Positions 18,096-26,242 of a DNA stretch of 40,013 bases are shown here, piece after piece. The stretch covers positions 1-40,013 of the forward strand of contig NZ_JAVHUL010000029.1 of NCBI RefSeq assembly GCF_031085155.1, written 5' to 3'. The notes beneath the pieces are model-generated. The model was not told the origin of the DNA, made no database searches, and saw only the letters and a list, made by a program, of their open reading frames with translations. The translations under genes were made by a program, and so were the position numbers. This stretch comes from Mesonia profundi (lineage in GTDB: Bacteria; Bacteroidota; Bacteroidia; Flavobacteriales; Flavobacteriaceae). Each line of letters opens with the position of its first letter. Positions within the stretch are counted from its first letter, which is position 1.

Positions 18096-20024
18096 TTATT
18101 TTTTAGGAATAGCGATAATTACTAGTGTACCTGTAGAATCACCATGAGCATCTACTAAATCTGTATAGGTAATAGAACAATCATAGTGGTATTTCTTATA
18201 AAAGTTATCAAGTAATTCTTTCGTGATCGTAATCCCTACCGACTTTTTATCTAGTTTTCTTTTTGATTTAGTTATTTCTGCTTCTTTTCTACCTATTCCA
18301 TTATCTTTTACCTCAATCAATAAATGATTTTTTTGTTCTTCTACAGAAATGTTTATTACTTTTTCCCCTTCTTTCTTGGGCAATAAGCCATGCCATAAAG
18401 AGTTTTCTACAAAAGGTTGTAAAAATAAGGAAGGCACAGGAACCTTATCTAAATCATAGTCGGTTTCAATATCTATTATAGAGGTAATTTGTTCGTTAAA
18501 TCTTATATTCTCTATTTGAAGGTAAAGCGCTACCGTATCTAACTCTTCTGTCAATGGAACTTGCTTGGATAAAGAAGACTCTAAAATCTTCCGCATCAGC
18601 TTAGAGAATTTATTGAGGTAGTAAACTGCATTCTTTTTCTCGTTTTGAATCACGTACAGTTTAATGGCATTAAGCGCATTAAATATAAAATGCGGGTTCA
18701 TTTGAAAGCGCATTAATCGCTGTTCAAGATCCAATATATTTTTTTCTGATTTTAATTGACGTTGTCTATAAAATAAATAGACACTTATTAAAGCCAAACT
18801 GGCTAAAATAGAAATGATGATCCAAACGTTTTCTTGTCGCTGATGCTTTAATTCACTAATTCTATTTTCGGCAGATAAATTTTTAATTTTTTCTGATTTC
18901 TTTACAGACTCATACTTTATAATTAAATCATTGATATACTGTGCTTTCTTTAAACCGGTTAATTCGGCTTCTAACGTTTGGTATTTTTTATAATGCATCA
19001 AAGCTTCAGCAGGCTTACCACTTACCTCATAAAGTAAAGATAAATACTTATGCAGACTGGTTTGTAAATCTTTTAAGTCTTTCTCTTGAACTTCTTCCAG
19101 GCTTAGGAGATAAATAGACTCTGCTTCGTCATACATTTTATTTGCAAAGGCCAGCTTCCCTTTATTAATGGCAATGAGCAAGATATAAAAATCACTATTC
19201 ACACTTTTTGCAATGGGTGTAGCCTTTTCTATGTATTCTTTAGCTTTCCGAAGATTGTTCTTTTTAAGATAAATGCTTGCTAAACGGTTATAGCAAATCA
19301 TTCTTCCAAAATGATTTCCTAATTCAGTATCTATTACCAAGGCCTTTTCTACGTAAAGAATTGCTTCATCATACTGCCCAATTTTCTCATAGGTCTTACC
19401 AATATTTTCGTTGTTGATAGAAACCGACCAGCGGTTACCCGATTTTTCTGCTATCGCCGAGGCCTTTTTGAAACTCTCTATAGCTAGATCATGCTGCTCT
19501 AGCAAGATATATACATTCCCAATAGAATTATAAGAAACCTCCTTACTCCTTAAAATTCCATTAGATGGATTCTGTACTTTTTCTGCAATAGCTAAGGCTT
19601 TCGTATGAAAGTCTATAGAGGATTCGTAAGCATTCATCTTTCGAAAATCTACACCAATCATATTTAAGCTAAAGATTTCAAACTCTTGATTCTTAGCCCT
19701 TTTCGCATAAGTCAAGGCTTCTTGATGCATGGCTAAAGATCTTTTATACAAGGCATGCTTTCTATAAATATTTCCTAATTTTATAGACTCATAACTTACT
19801 CCCGTAAAATATTTCTCTTTTTTAAAACGCGCAATTGCATTTTTTACTTTTGTAGAATCCCTCTGAAAAAATTTTAATTGATCATTGATGTCTTTATAAG
19901 TTAAAGGTCGTTCTATTAATATGCTATCTATAGCTTGCGCAGGAGTATTTTTTGCCCAAGTGGCAAAAGAAAATAGAAAGCAAAAATATAGCGTTAAGCA
20001 AGAGAGTTTTAATGAGGGGATCAT
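18096..20024 (-). CDS. TPR-containing LytS-type sensor histidine kinase (orphan)
   Basis: This is a membrane-bound two-component kinase. Residue numbers count from the TTG at 20054: signal peptide about 15-35, a periplasmic domain of six or seven TPR repeats (about 85-370), a coiled-coil-like segment, one membrane helix (410-430), then a His_kinase domain with phospho-acceptor His455 in QMNPHFIFNALNAIK and an ATPase domain with N box PFVENSLWHGL (547-557) and DNGIGR (584-589). I chose the ATG at 20024, which directly begins the signal peptide and has AAGGAA just before it; the TTG start adds ten residues of unlikely relevance. Such kinases normally pair with a LytTR response regulator, but none is adjacent, so the partner lies elsewhere. 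Confidence 0.88.
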   Translation of the reverse strand: MIPSLKLSCLTLYFCFLFSFATWAKNTPAQAIDSILIERPLTYKDINDQLKFFQRDSTKVKNAIARFKKEKYFTGVSYESIKLGNIYRKHALYKRSLAMHQEALTYAKRAKNQEFEIFSLNMIGVDFRKMNAYESSIDFHTKALAIAEKVQNPSNGILRSKEVSYNSIGNVYILLEQHDLAIESFKKASAIAEKSGNRWSVSINNENIGKTYEKIGQYDEAILYVEKALVIDTELGNHFGRMICYNRLASIYLKKNNLRKAKEYIEKATPIAKSVNSDFYILLIAINKGKLAFANKMYDEAESIYLLSLEEVQEKDLKDLQTSLHKYLSLLYEVSGKPAEALMHYKKYQTLEAELTGLKKAQYINDLIIKYESVKKSEKIKNLSAENRISELKHQRQENVWIIISILASLALISVYLFYRQRQLKSEKNILDLEQRLMRFQMNPHFIFNALNAIKLYVIQNEKKNAVYYLNKFSKLMRKILESSLSKQVPLTEELDTVALYLQIENIRFNEQITSIIDIETDYDLDKVPVPSLFLQPFVENSLWHGLLPKKEGEKVINISVEEQKNHLLIEVKDNGIGRKEAEITKSKRKLDKKSVGITITKELLDNFYKKYHYDCSITYTDLVDAHGDSTGTLVIIAIPKK

Positions 20025-20070
20025 TTCCTTTTTATTAATAAATCGAGGTTTCAAAATGGTATAAAATGAA

Positions 20071-20101
20071 AAAAAAGGTGGTTAAAATAACCACCTTTTT
20101 G
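20071..20101. terminator. hairpin terminator downstream of the PurF-like gene
   Basis: GGTGGTTA (20077-20084) and TAACCACC (20088-20095) form a perfect stem with loop AAA, flanked by A-run and T-run on both sides. It lies between the PurF-like stop (20229) and the sensor kinase start, so it should end the PurF-like transcript on the minus strand. The 127 bp between it and the PurF-like stop hold nothing I recognise. Confidence 0.85.
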
Positions 20102-20228
20102 CCCCAAATTTTACCATAAACTTAACCTACTTAGTTATGGAATTATAAATATACACTATTCTTATGTATTTATGAAAATAAAATGCACATTATTTTAAAT
20201 AATCTGAATTTTATTTTTAAATCAACAC

Positions 20229-22127
20229 TTAATAGGCTCTTTCGTTATTTCCTTCGTAAAAGTTTATAAAAGCTCTGTTCACTACTTTATTTCCTCCAGC
20301 CGTAGGATAGTCTCCCGTAAAGTACCAATCTCCTAAGTTATTAGGACAGGCTTCGTGTAATTTATCTACCGTTTGATAAATTACTTTCACTTCTGCATCC
20401 ATTGAATTGTCGCTTAGCAGTTCGGCTATTTTATCTGAAACTTGCTCATTGGTAAATGGCGCATACACTTCTTTTACAAAATTCTGCACTTCAGCATCAT
20501 TCAATTCGGTTTGGGCTTTACATTTTTTATACACCTCTTCAATGATACCATACTTATTATGATCTTTTAAAAGAGCTAATGCCGCTTTAAAAGCAATAAA
20601 ATCTTCTAGCCTAGCCATATCAATACCATAACAGTCTGGGAAACGTATTTGAGGAGCAGAAGAAACTACAATGATCTTCTTAGGCCCTAATCTATCTAAC
20701 ATCTTTAAAATACTCATTTTTAAGGTAGTTCCCCTCACAATCGAGTCATCTATAATCACCAAATTGTCGGTTGGTTTTACCACACCATAGGTAATATCAT
20801 AAACGTGTGCCACCAAATCATCTCTACTACTATCTTCTGTAATAAAGGTTCTAAGTTTCGCATCTTTTATCGCGATTTTTTCGGTACGCAAACGATGAGA
20901 AAGAATTTCAGTAAGGCGCTTATCTGTCAAATTTTCTTTCTCCTGTAATATCGCTTCATTTTTTTGTCGGTTCAATTCATCTTGAGCGGCTTCCACCATT
21001 CCATAAAAAGAAGTTTCAGCTGTATTGGGGATAAAAGAAAACACCGAGTTGATGGTGTCATAATCGATGGCTTTTAAAACATCTGGCATAATGAATTTAC
21101 CCAAATTTTTACGTTCTTGATAAATTTCGGCATCACTTCCTCTAGAGAAATAAATGCGTTCAAAAGAACAAGCTTTTCTTTCTAAAGGCTCTACAATTTT
21201 CTTGATGGAAGTTGTTCCGTCTTTCTTGGTAATTAAAGCGTGTCCTGGCTCCAGTTCTTTTACATCTTCAAAAGCAACATCAAACACCGTTTGTATGACA
21301 GGTCTTTCTGAGGCTACTACCACTGCTTCATCATCCATATAATAATACACTGGTCGTATTCCTGCTGGATCCCTAAGCACAAAAGAATCTCCGTGACCCA
21401 TAAGTCCCGCCATAGCATAACCACCATCCCAATCTTTAGAAGATTTTCTTAAGATTTTTGCTACGTTTAACTGCTCTGCAATATGTGGAGAAGCTTCCTG
21501 CTTGGAGAAGCCTTCTTTCTTTAATTTTTTATAAAGTTTTCTAACTTCAGAATCTAAAAAGTGACCAATCTTTTCCATTACCGTCACCGTATCTGCTTTC
21601 TCTTTAGGATGCTGCCCAAGCTCTACCAAGTTATCAAACATCTTAGATACATTGGTCATATTAAAATTCCCAGCAACGATAAGGTTACGGTGCATCCAGT
21701 TATTTTGACGTAAAAATGGGTGAACGTTTTCTAAACTGTTTTTCCCAAAAGTTCCATAACGCACGTGTCCTAAAAAGACCTCTCCTATATAAGGAATGTG
21801 CTTTTTTTGAGCCGCTACATCATCGGCATATTCAGGATGCTTAATGAGCTCCTCATTAATACGATCATTAATTTGAGCAAATATATCTTGGATAGGTTGC
21901 GCCTGATTAGAACGTACTCTGCTTATATAGCGTTCTCCTGGCTCTGTATCTAATTTTATACTTGCCAATCCCGCACCATCTTGCCCTCTGTTATGTTGTT
22001 TCTCTAACATAAGGTACATTTTATTTAGCCCGTAAAATGCGGTTCCGTATTTCTCCTTGTAGTATTCTAGGGGCTTTAGAAGTCTTACTTGTGCAATTCC
22101 ACATTCGTGTTTTATAGCGTCGCTCAT
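20229..22127 (-). CDS. large amidophosphoribosyltransferase-like protein (PurF family)
   Basis: The 632-residue protein combines a class II glutamine amidotransferase domain with a phosphoribosyltransferase domain, the layout of PurF, which begins purine synthesis by making phosphoribosylamine from PRPP and glutamine. The candidate catalytic Cys9 (HECGIAQV) would need removal of an eight-residue leader. RGQDGAG near 47, HVRYGTFG near 121 and the PRPP-binding IDDSIVRGTT (459-468) are intact. It is over 100 residues longer than typical PurF, with extra segments near 70-115 and 370-440 and a C-terminal extension containing GDWYFTGDYPT. This long type is common in Bacteroidetes. Whether it replaces or accompanies a standard PurF cannot be told here. 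It has its own terminator. Confidence 0.88.
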   Translation of the reverse strand: MSDAIKHECGIAQVRLLKPLEYYKEKYGTAFYGLNKMYLMLEKQHNRGQDGAGLASIKLDTEPGERYISRVRSNQAQPIQDIFAQINDRINEELIKHPEYADDVAAQKKHIPYIGEVFLGHVRYGTFGKNSLENVHPFLRQNNWMHRNLIVAGNFNMTNVSKMFDNLVELGQHPKEKADTVTVMEKIGHFLDSEVRKLYKKLKKEGFSKQEASPHIAEQLNVAKILRKSSKDWDGGYAMAGLMGHGDSFVLRDPAGIRPVYYYMDDEAVVVASERPVIQTVFDVAFEDVKELEPGHALITKKDGTTSIKKIVEPLERKACSFERIYFSRGSDAEIYQERKNLGKFIMPDVLKAIDYDTINSVFSFIPNTAETSFYGMVEAAQDELNRQKNEAILQEKENLTDKRLTEILSHRLRTEKIAIKDAKLRTFITEDSSRDDLVAHVYDITYGVVKPTDNLVIIDDSIVRGTTLKMSILKMLDRLGPKKIIVVSSAPQIRFPDCYGIDMARLEDFIAFKAALALLKDHNKYGIIEEVYKKCKAQTELNDAEVQNFVKEVYAPFTNEQVSDKIAELLSDNSMDAEVKVIYQTVDKLHEACPNNLGDWYFTGDYPTAGGNKVVNRAFINFYEGNNERAY

Positions 22128-22169
22128 AATGATAGATCCCTTTGGGGTTTGTGTTGTTGTATAGGTATC

Positions 22170-22192
22170 AAAAAACCCTGCGCAAGGCAGGG
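22170..22192 (-). terminator. terminator downstream of the PfkB-family kinase
   Basis: On the minus strand CCCTGC and GCAGGG (22187-22192 and 22176-22181) form a six-pair stem with a five-base loop, followed by six T. It starts 8 bp after the kinase stop codon, so the downstream PurF-like gene probably uses its own promoter or readthrough. Confidence 0.85.
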
Positions 22193-22199
22193 CATTTGT

Positions 22200-23123
22200 T
22201 TAGTTTAAATCTATTTTGAATTGAGTAAGAGACTTGAAAACTTTTAATCTCTTATCTATTTCGTTGCTTTTTAAATCGATCATTCTTTCGGTGCCGAATT
22301 TCTCTACACAAAAAGAAGCTAAATTCGAGCCGTAGATAATCGCATTCTTCATATTCTCAAAAGAAGTGTCATTAGTTTGGGTTAAGTACCCTGCAAAGCC
22401 ACCAGCAAAAGTATCTCCCGCTCCTGTTGGATCAAATACATCTTCTAAAGGTAGGGCGGGTGCAAAGAACATCTCATTTTCGTGAAATAACAAAGCGCCG
22501 TGTTCTCCCTTTTTAATTACTACATATTTTGGACCCATCTTAGAAATCTTACGTGCCGCTTTCACTAAAGAATACTCGCCAGAAAGCTGCCTAGCTTCTT
22601 CATCATTAATTGTAATGACATCTACTTTTGCAATCACTTGATAAAGTTCTTCCAAGGTATTATCCATCCAAAAATTCATGGTATCTAAGATGATAAGCTT
22701 AGGGCTATTCATTTGTTCAATCACACTCAATTGGACGAGTGGATGTAAGTTTCCCAACATAACCACTTCTGCATTTTTATAACTCTTAGGAACCACAGGT
22801 TGAAAATCTGCTAATACATTTAATTGGGTCTCTAGAGTATCACGAGAGTTCATATCATTGTGATATTTACCGCTCCAAAAGAATGTTTTACCGTCTTTAA
22901 CAACTTCCAAACCTTCTGTGTTGATATTTTTTTGCTGAAATAAATCTAAATATTCCTGCGGAAAGTCTCCACCTACAACTGAAACAATTGCACTATCGAC
23001 ACCAAATTTTTCGGCTGCTAAACCTATATAAGTTCCAGCTCCTCCTAAAATCTTATCGGTTTTTCCAAAAGGCGTTTCTATAGCATCAAAAGCAACAGTT
23101 CCTACAATTAAAAGTTTACTCAT
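22200..23123 (-). CDS. PfkB-family carbohydrate/nucleoside kinase, substrate unknown
   Basis: This 307-residue cytoplasmic enzyme belongs to the ribokinase/PfkB family, which phosphorylates sugars or nucleosides with ATP. The N-terminal substrate-side GGAGTYIGLAAEKFG (27-41) and the C-terminal signature DPTGAGDTFAGGF (231-243), with catalytic base Asp237 and the anion hole, are intact. The sequence alone does not fix the substrate; ribose, adenosine and fructose-type kinases share these motifs. It lies next to the PurF-like gene on the same strand, which makes a nucleoside or ribose-related substrate plausible (inference), although a terminator separates them. A perfect -7 box is 20 bp upstream of the ATG. 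Confidence 0.87.
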   Translation of the reverse strand: MSKLLIVGTVAFDAIETPFGKTDKILGGAGTYIGLAAEKFGVDSAIVSVVGGDFPQEYLDLFQQKNINTEGLEVVKDGKTFFWSGKYHNDMNSRDTLETQLNVLADFQPVVPKSYKNAEVVMLGNLHPLVQLSVIEQMNSPKLIILDTMNFWMDNTLEELYQVIAKVDVITINDEEARQLSGEYSLVKAARKISKMGPKYVVIKKGEHGALLFHENEMFFAPALPLEDVFDPTGAGDTFAGGFAGYLTQTNDTSFENMKNAIIYGSNLASFCVEKFGTERMIDLKSNEIDKRLKVFKSLTQFKIDLN

Positions 23124-23142
23124 GGGTTATGTAATTTTGTTG

Positions 23143-23150
23143 CAAATATA
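23143..23150 (-). promoter_or_regulatory. -7 promoter element of the PfkB-family kinase
   Basis: The minus strand reads TATATTTG, a perfect TAnnTTTG match, 20 bp upstream of the ATG at 23123. It implies a very short leader. Confidence 0.6.
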
Positions 23151-23234
23151 CGCGGTTTTAAATAATATGTAGAATCTTACCGCCGAAATTCCTTTTTCTA
23201 TAAACGGATAAGTTTTTCTACTGAAATAAAGCAT

Positions 23235-23270
23235 GAAAAAAGCCCGTCTAACGAATTAGACGAGCTTTTA
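23235..23270. terminator. terminator after cassette 1 PorE-like gene
   Basis: CGTCTAA (23245-23251) and TTAGACG (23256-23262) pair with a CGAA loop, extended by AAAAGC/GCTTTT with one mismatch. It lies 18 bp past the stop codon on the minus strand. It differs in sequence from the terminator of cassette 2, so it lies outside the duplicated block. Confidence 0.85.
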
Positions 23271-23287
23271 TTTATAAACCTAGAATC

Positions 23288-25189
23288 TTATTCCTTTACG
23301 ATTGTAAAAGAAGATCTTCTATTGAATTCAAATTGTTCTTCGGTACAAGAGTCACAGTCCACTTTTGGTGCAGACTCTCCCAATCCTTCACCGCTAATAC
23401 GCGATTCATCAATCCCCTTAGAGATTACATATTGAACCGTGCTTTGTGCTCTACGCTCAGACAACTGCTGGTTGTAATTCGCTGCTCCACGCTTGTCGGT
23501 ATGTGCTTCTACCTTGATTTTCATCTCTGGGTATTTCTTCATCACTGCTACCAGCTTATCCAATTCAAAAGCTGCTTGCTTACGGATATTAGATTTATCA
23601 AAATCAAACATAATAGGGTTCAACACCACTTCTTCTTCTTGGATGATTTTCTCTATAGGGCTTAATTCAATTACTAAATCTACTTCTCCTTCGGCATCTT
23701 CTCCAACCATAGAAGCATTGCTCTCATAGTCTTCTGCATTTACCTGAAAAACGTAAGGCTCATTAGCCATCAATGTAAAGTTAGCCACTCCATTATCATT
23801 AGTCATCTCACGGGCAATCTCATTCTCTTGGGAATCATAAACTACCACCTGAGCATTAGCTATCTCTGCTCCTGTTTCTTCATTGATCACCGTACTTGCC
23901 ACCATAATCTCTTCCACGATTTGGATTTGATCTACACGGTAAATATTATCATTAGCTACTTTCCCTTCTAATGCCCCGCGGTTTGAGCTTACAAAGCCTG
24001 TCTCCTTTTCAACATCATAGCTATAAGCGAAGTCATCTCCACTACTATTTACCGGCTGACCTACGTTCTTCACTGCTCCAAAGCCATCGCCCGAAGTTTT
24101 CGCGTAAAAAACATCTAAACCTCCTAAGCCTAACTGGCCGTCACTAGAGAAGTAAAGCGTCCCTTCGCTATCTACGAATGGAAAACCTTCTCTTCCTTCG
24201 GTATTGATACCTGCGCCTAGATTTTGTGGACTTCCAAAGCTACCATTGCTTTTAATCTCCACCTTATAAAGGTCTGACATTCCTTTACCTCCGGGCATAT
24301 CGCTAGAGAAGTAAAGCGTCTTCCCGTCTGGGCTAATTGCCGTATGTCCTGTTGAATATTCTGAGTCATTAAACGATACTTCTTGAATATCATCCCACTC
24401 CCCATTGATCAACTTGGCTTGGTATACCTTTAACTGCCCTATTCCATTAGAGTCTTTCTCATAGTCTCCATCTGAATAGTCATTACGGGTAAAGAACATC
24501 GTCTTTCCATCTGGAGTGATGCTCACCGTTCCTTCGTGGTACTTAGAATTTACATCTCCATCTAGCAGTTTTATATCCGTATAGCTATCTCCTTTCTTGG
24601 TTGCCTCATATATATCTAAAGTAGGCTGGTCGTTCCACCCATAATCTCTTCTAGACTTATTACGTGCCGATACAAAGTAAAGCTTGTTACCTACTGCGTA
24701 GGCTCCAAAGTCTTGATAGCTTGTATTGAGTTGTAATTTATTCACTGCAAACCTTGGCTCCCCATTTAAAAGTTGTGGAAGGTAGTCTGGGTTGGCTTTA
24801 AAAGCTTTTGCGCGCTCATCGTTCGGGGCTTTGCTTGCAAAATCTTGCATCGCAGCATTAGAAGCATCAAACTTCTTATTCGCCTTTAGCATTTGAGCGT
24901 AACGGTAATGCGCTTCTGCGCTTGCATTAGAGCTTGCTTTTAAGTGCAGCTTATAGTAACGTTCCGCCTGCTTGGTATTGTAAAGGTTGTAGTAAGAATC
25001 GGCTAAGCGCTCGTAAACGTAAGCATCTGCATCACCTTTAGAAACTAATTTCTCATAGTCCTTTATGGCTTCAACATATTCTAATCGGTCGTAATGCTTG
25101 TCTGCCTTTTTCGTAGACTTTTTTTGTGCATTTGCCACGCCACTAAACATAAACAGTAGGGCAGCGGCTATATAATATCTTTTTCTCAT
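23288..25189 (-). CDS. PorE-like OmpA-family protein, cassette 1 (TPR, beta-propeller, regulatory domain, OmpA)
   Basis: The 633-residue protein has a signal peptide (cleavage near ANAQ, 19-22), TPR repeats (about 25-140), a PD40/WD40-like beta-propeller (160-405; repeats such as SPDGKTLYFSSD), a carboxypeptidase regulatory-like domain (425-510) and a C-terminal OmpA peptidoglycan-binding domain (520-633; EAHTDKRGAANYN). This order matches PorE, which in Porphyromonas gingivalis binds peptidoglycan and associates with PorP of the type IX secretion system. Here it follows a PorP/SprF gene by 30 bp, so a similar bridging role for this cassette is likely (inference). It is identical to the cassette 2 protein except for the last 12 or so residues (ends SSFTIVKE). 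It may differ functionally from the core PorE. Confidence 0.9.
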   Translation of the reverse strand: MRKRYYIAAALLFMFSGVANAQKKSTKKADKHYDRLEYVEAIKDYEKLVSKGDADAYVYERLADSYYNLYNTKQAERYYKLHLKASSNASAEAHYRYAQMLKANKKFDASNAAMQDFASKAPNDERAKAFKANPDYLPQLLNGEPRFAVNKLQLNTSYQDFGAYAVGNKLYFVSARNKSRRDYGWNDQPTLDIYEATKKGDSYTDIKLLDGDVNSKYHEGTVSITPDGKTMFFTRNDYSDGDYEKDSNGIGQLKVYQAKLINGEWDDIQEVSFNDSEYSTGHTAISPDGKTLYFSSDMPGGKGMSDLYKVEIKSNGSFGSPQNLGAGINTEGREGFPFVDSEGTLYFSSDGQLGLGGLDVFYAKTSGDGFGAVKNVGQPVNSSGDDFAYSYDVEKETGFVSSNRGALEGKVANDNIYRVDQIQIVEEIMVASTVINEETGAEIANAQVVVYDSQENEIAREMTNDNGVANFTLMANEPYVFQVNAEDYESNASMVGEDAEGEVDLVIELSPIEKIIQEEEVVLNPIMFDFDKSNIRKQAAFELDKLVAVMKKYPEMKIKVEAHTDKRGAANYNQQLSERRAQSTVQYVISKGIDESRISGEGLGESAPKVDCDSCTEEQFEFNRRSSFTIVKE

Positions 25190-25219
25190 AATTAATAGTG
25201 TCTTGCGTTTGTTTGGGGT

Positions 25220-26149
25220 TTAGAAATAACGTGGAGATCTGTAAGTCTTCTTATTAAAGAAAACATCAAAGATCACAAAGGCTTCATAAGAAGGCTGATC
25301 AATATCTGATATAGAATGATCATAAGCAAATCCTATCTGCATCCAGTCGGTCGCACGAATACTCATCAATCCACTTACCGCATCTTCATAACGATAAGAG
25401 GCTCCTATCTCAAAGCGATCGTAGAACAAAAAGTTTGCATTCACATCAAAAGATAAAGGAGACTCAAAGGAACTCTTCACCAAAGTACTTGGCTTAAACT
25501 TCAAATTCTCTGACAATTGAAAAACATATCCTGCCGTAGCAAAATAGTGAAGCTCTTCATTACCATACTCACGCCCGTCTGGGTCTGCATCCAAATGCGT
25601 TGACTTTAGCATATTAGGAACAGAAACTCCCACATACCAATTATCGGTATAGTAAAGAAAACCAGCTCCAATATTAGGGTAGGTTTCATTAAGGTTGGCT
25701 GAAAATGCAGGATCTAAAGGTCCTAAATCCCCATTACCATCTTGAAGTTGCAAGTTAGTAAGTCCCACTTCGTGGAAGGTTGCGCCGGCTTTTATACCAA
25801 AGGCTAACTTCCCACTGGTGTTAAAATCTAAGGTGTAAGAGAAATCTGCATAAACATTAGTCTCTTTTACCGGTCCTATCTCATCTGAAATAGCTGAGAG
25901 TCCTAATCCTGTATTCTCGCCTATGGGAGAATGTGCAGAAAAAGTAAAGGTCTTAGGTGCTCCATCAAAGCCCGACCATTGATCACGGTATAATAAACCG
26001 ATATTCAAGCTCTCCTTGGAACCTGCATAAGCAGGATTCACCACATTCATATTGTACATGTATTGGGTATACTGCGGGTCTTGCTGCGCAGATACATCCA
26101 TGCTCCCTAGCAAGAAAATACCACACAAGGTTATATATAGTTTCTTCAT
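25220..26149 (-). CDS. PorP/SprF-family outer membrane protein, cassette 1
   Basis: The 309-residue protein has a signal peptide (cleavage near VSAQ, 19-22), the family hallmark QDPQYTQYMYN with NPAYAGS (about 23-44), and alternating strands expected of an outer-membrane beta-barrel, ending in an aromatic residue (SPRYF). PorP/SprF proteins work with the type IX secretion system. SprF-like proteins encoded next to a substrate with a type B C-terminal domain are needed for secretion of that substrate in Flavobacterium johnsoniae. Its gene follows the adhesin by 93 bp and precedes the PorE-like gene by 30 bp, so it is probably a dedicated partner for that adhesin. The protein is identical to the cassette 2 copy. 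Confidence 0.93.
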   Translation of the reverse strand: MKKLYITLCGIFLLGSMDVSAQQDPQYTQYMYNMNVVNPAYAGSKESLNIGLLYRDQWSGFDGAPKTFTFSAHSPIGENTGLGLSAISDEIGPVKETNVYADFSYTLDFNTSGKLAFGIKAGATFHEVGLTNLQLQDGNGDLGPLDPAFSANLNETYPNIGAGFLYYTDNWYVGVSVPNMLKSTHLDADPDGREYGNEELHYFATAGYVFQLSENLKFKPSTLVKSSFESPLSFDVNANFLFYDRFEIGASYRYEDAVSGLMSIRATDWMQIGFAYDHSISDIDQPSYEAFVIFDVFFNKKTYRSPRYF

Positions 26150-26195
26150 TAGTTTTGTTTGTTTTGGGTTTTGCGATTATATAAAGAGAAAACTT

Positions 26196-26223
26196 CTGAC
26201 CAGAGTATTACAACTCCAGCCAG
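26196..26223 (-). other. weak hairpin in the adhesin-porP spacer, cassette 1
   Basis: On the minus strand an imperfect stem (CTGGCTGGAGT with ACTCTGGTCAG, loop TGTAAT) lies in the 93-bp spacer, followed by a T-rich stretch. It could protect mRNA or partly reduce transcription into porP. The same element exists in cassette 2. Confidence 0.35.
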
Positions 26224-26242
26224 ATTGTCTTCTTGTTTATCT

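Noticed and set aside
24217-24405. Short minus-strand frame inside the PorE-like gene (also 31652-31840)
   Set aside because: It is an alternative frame of a gene with intact domains.
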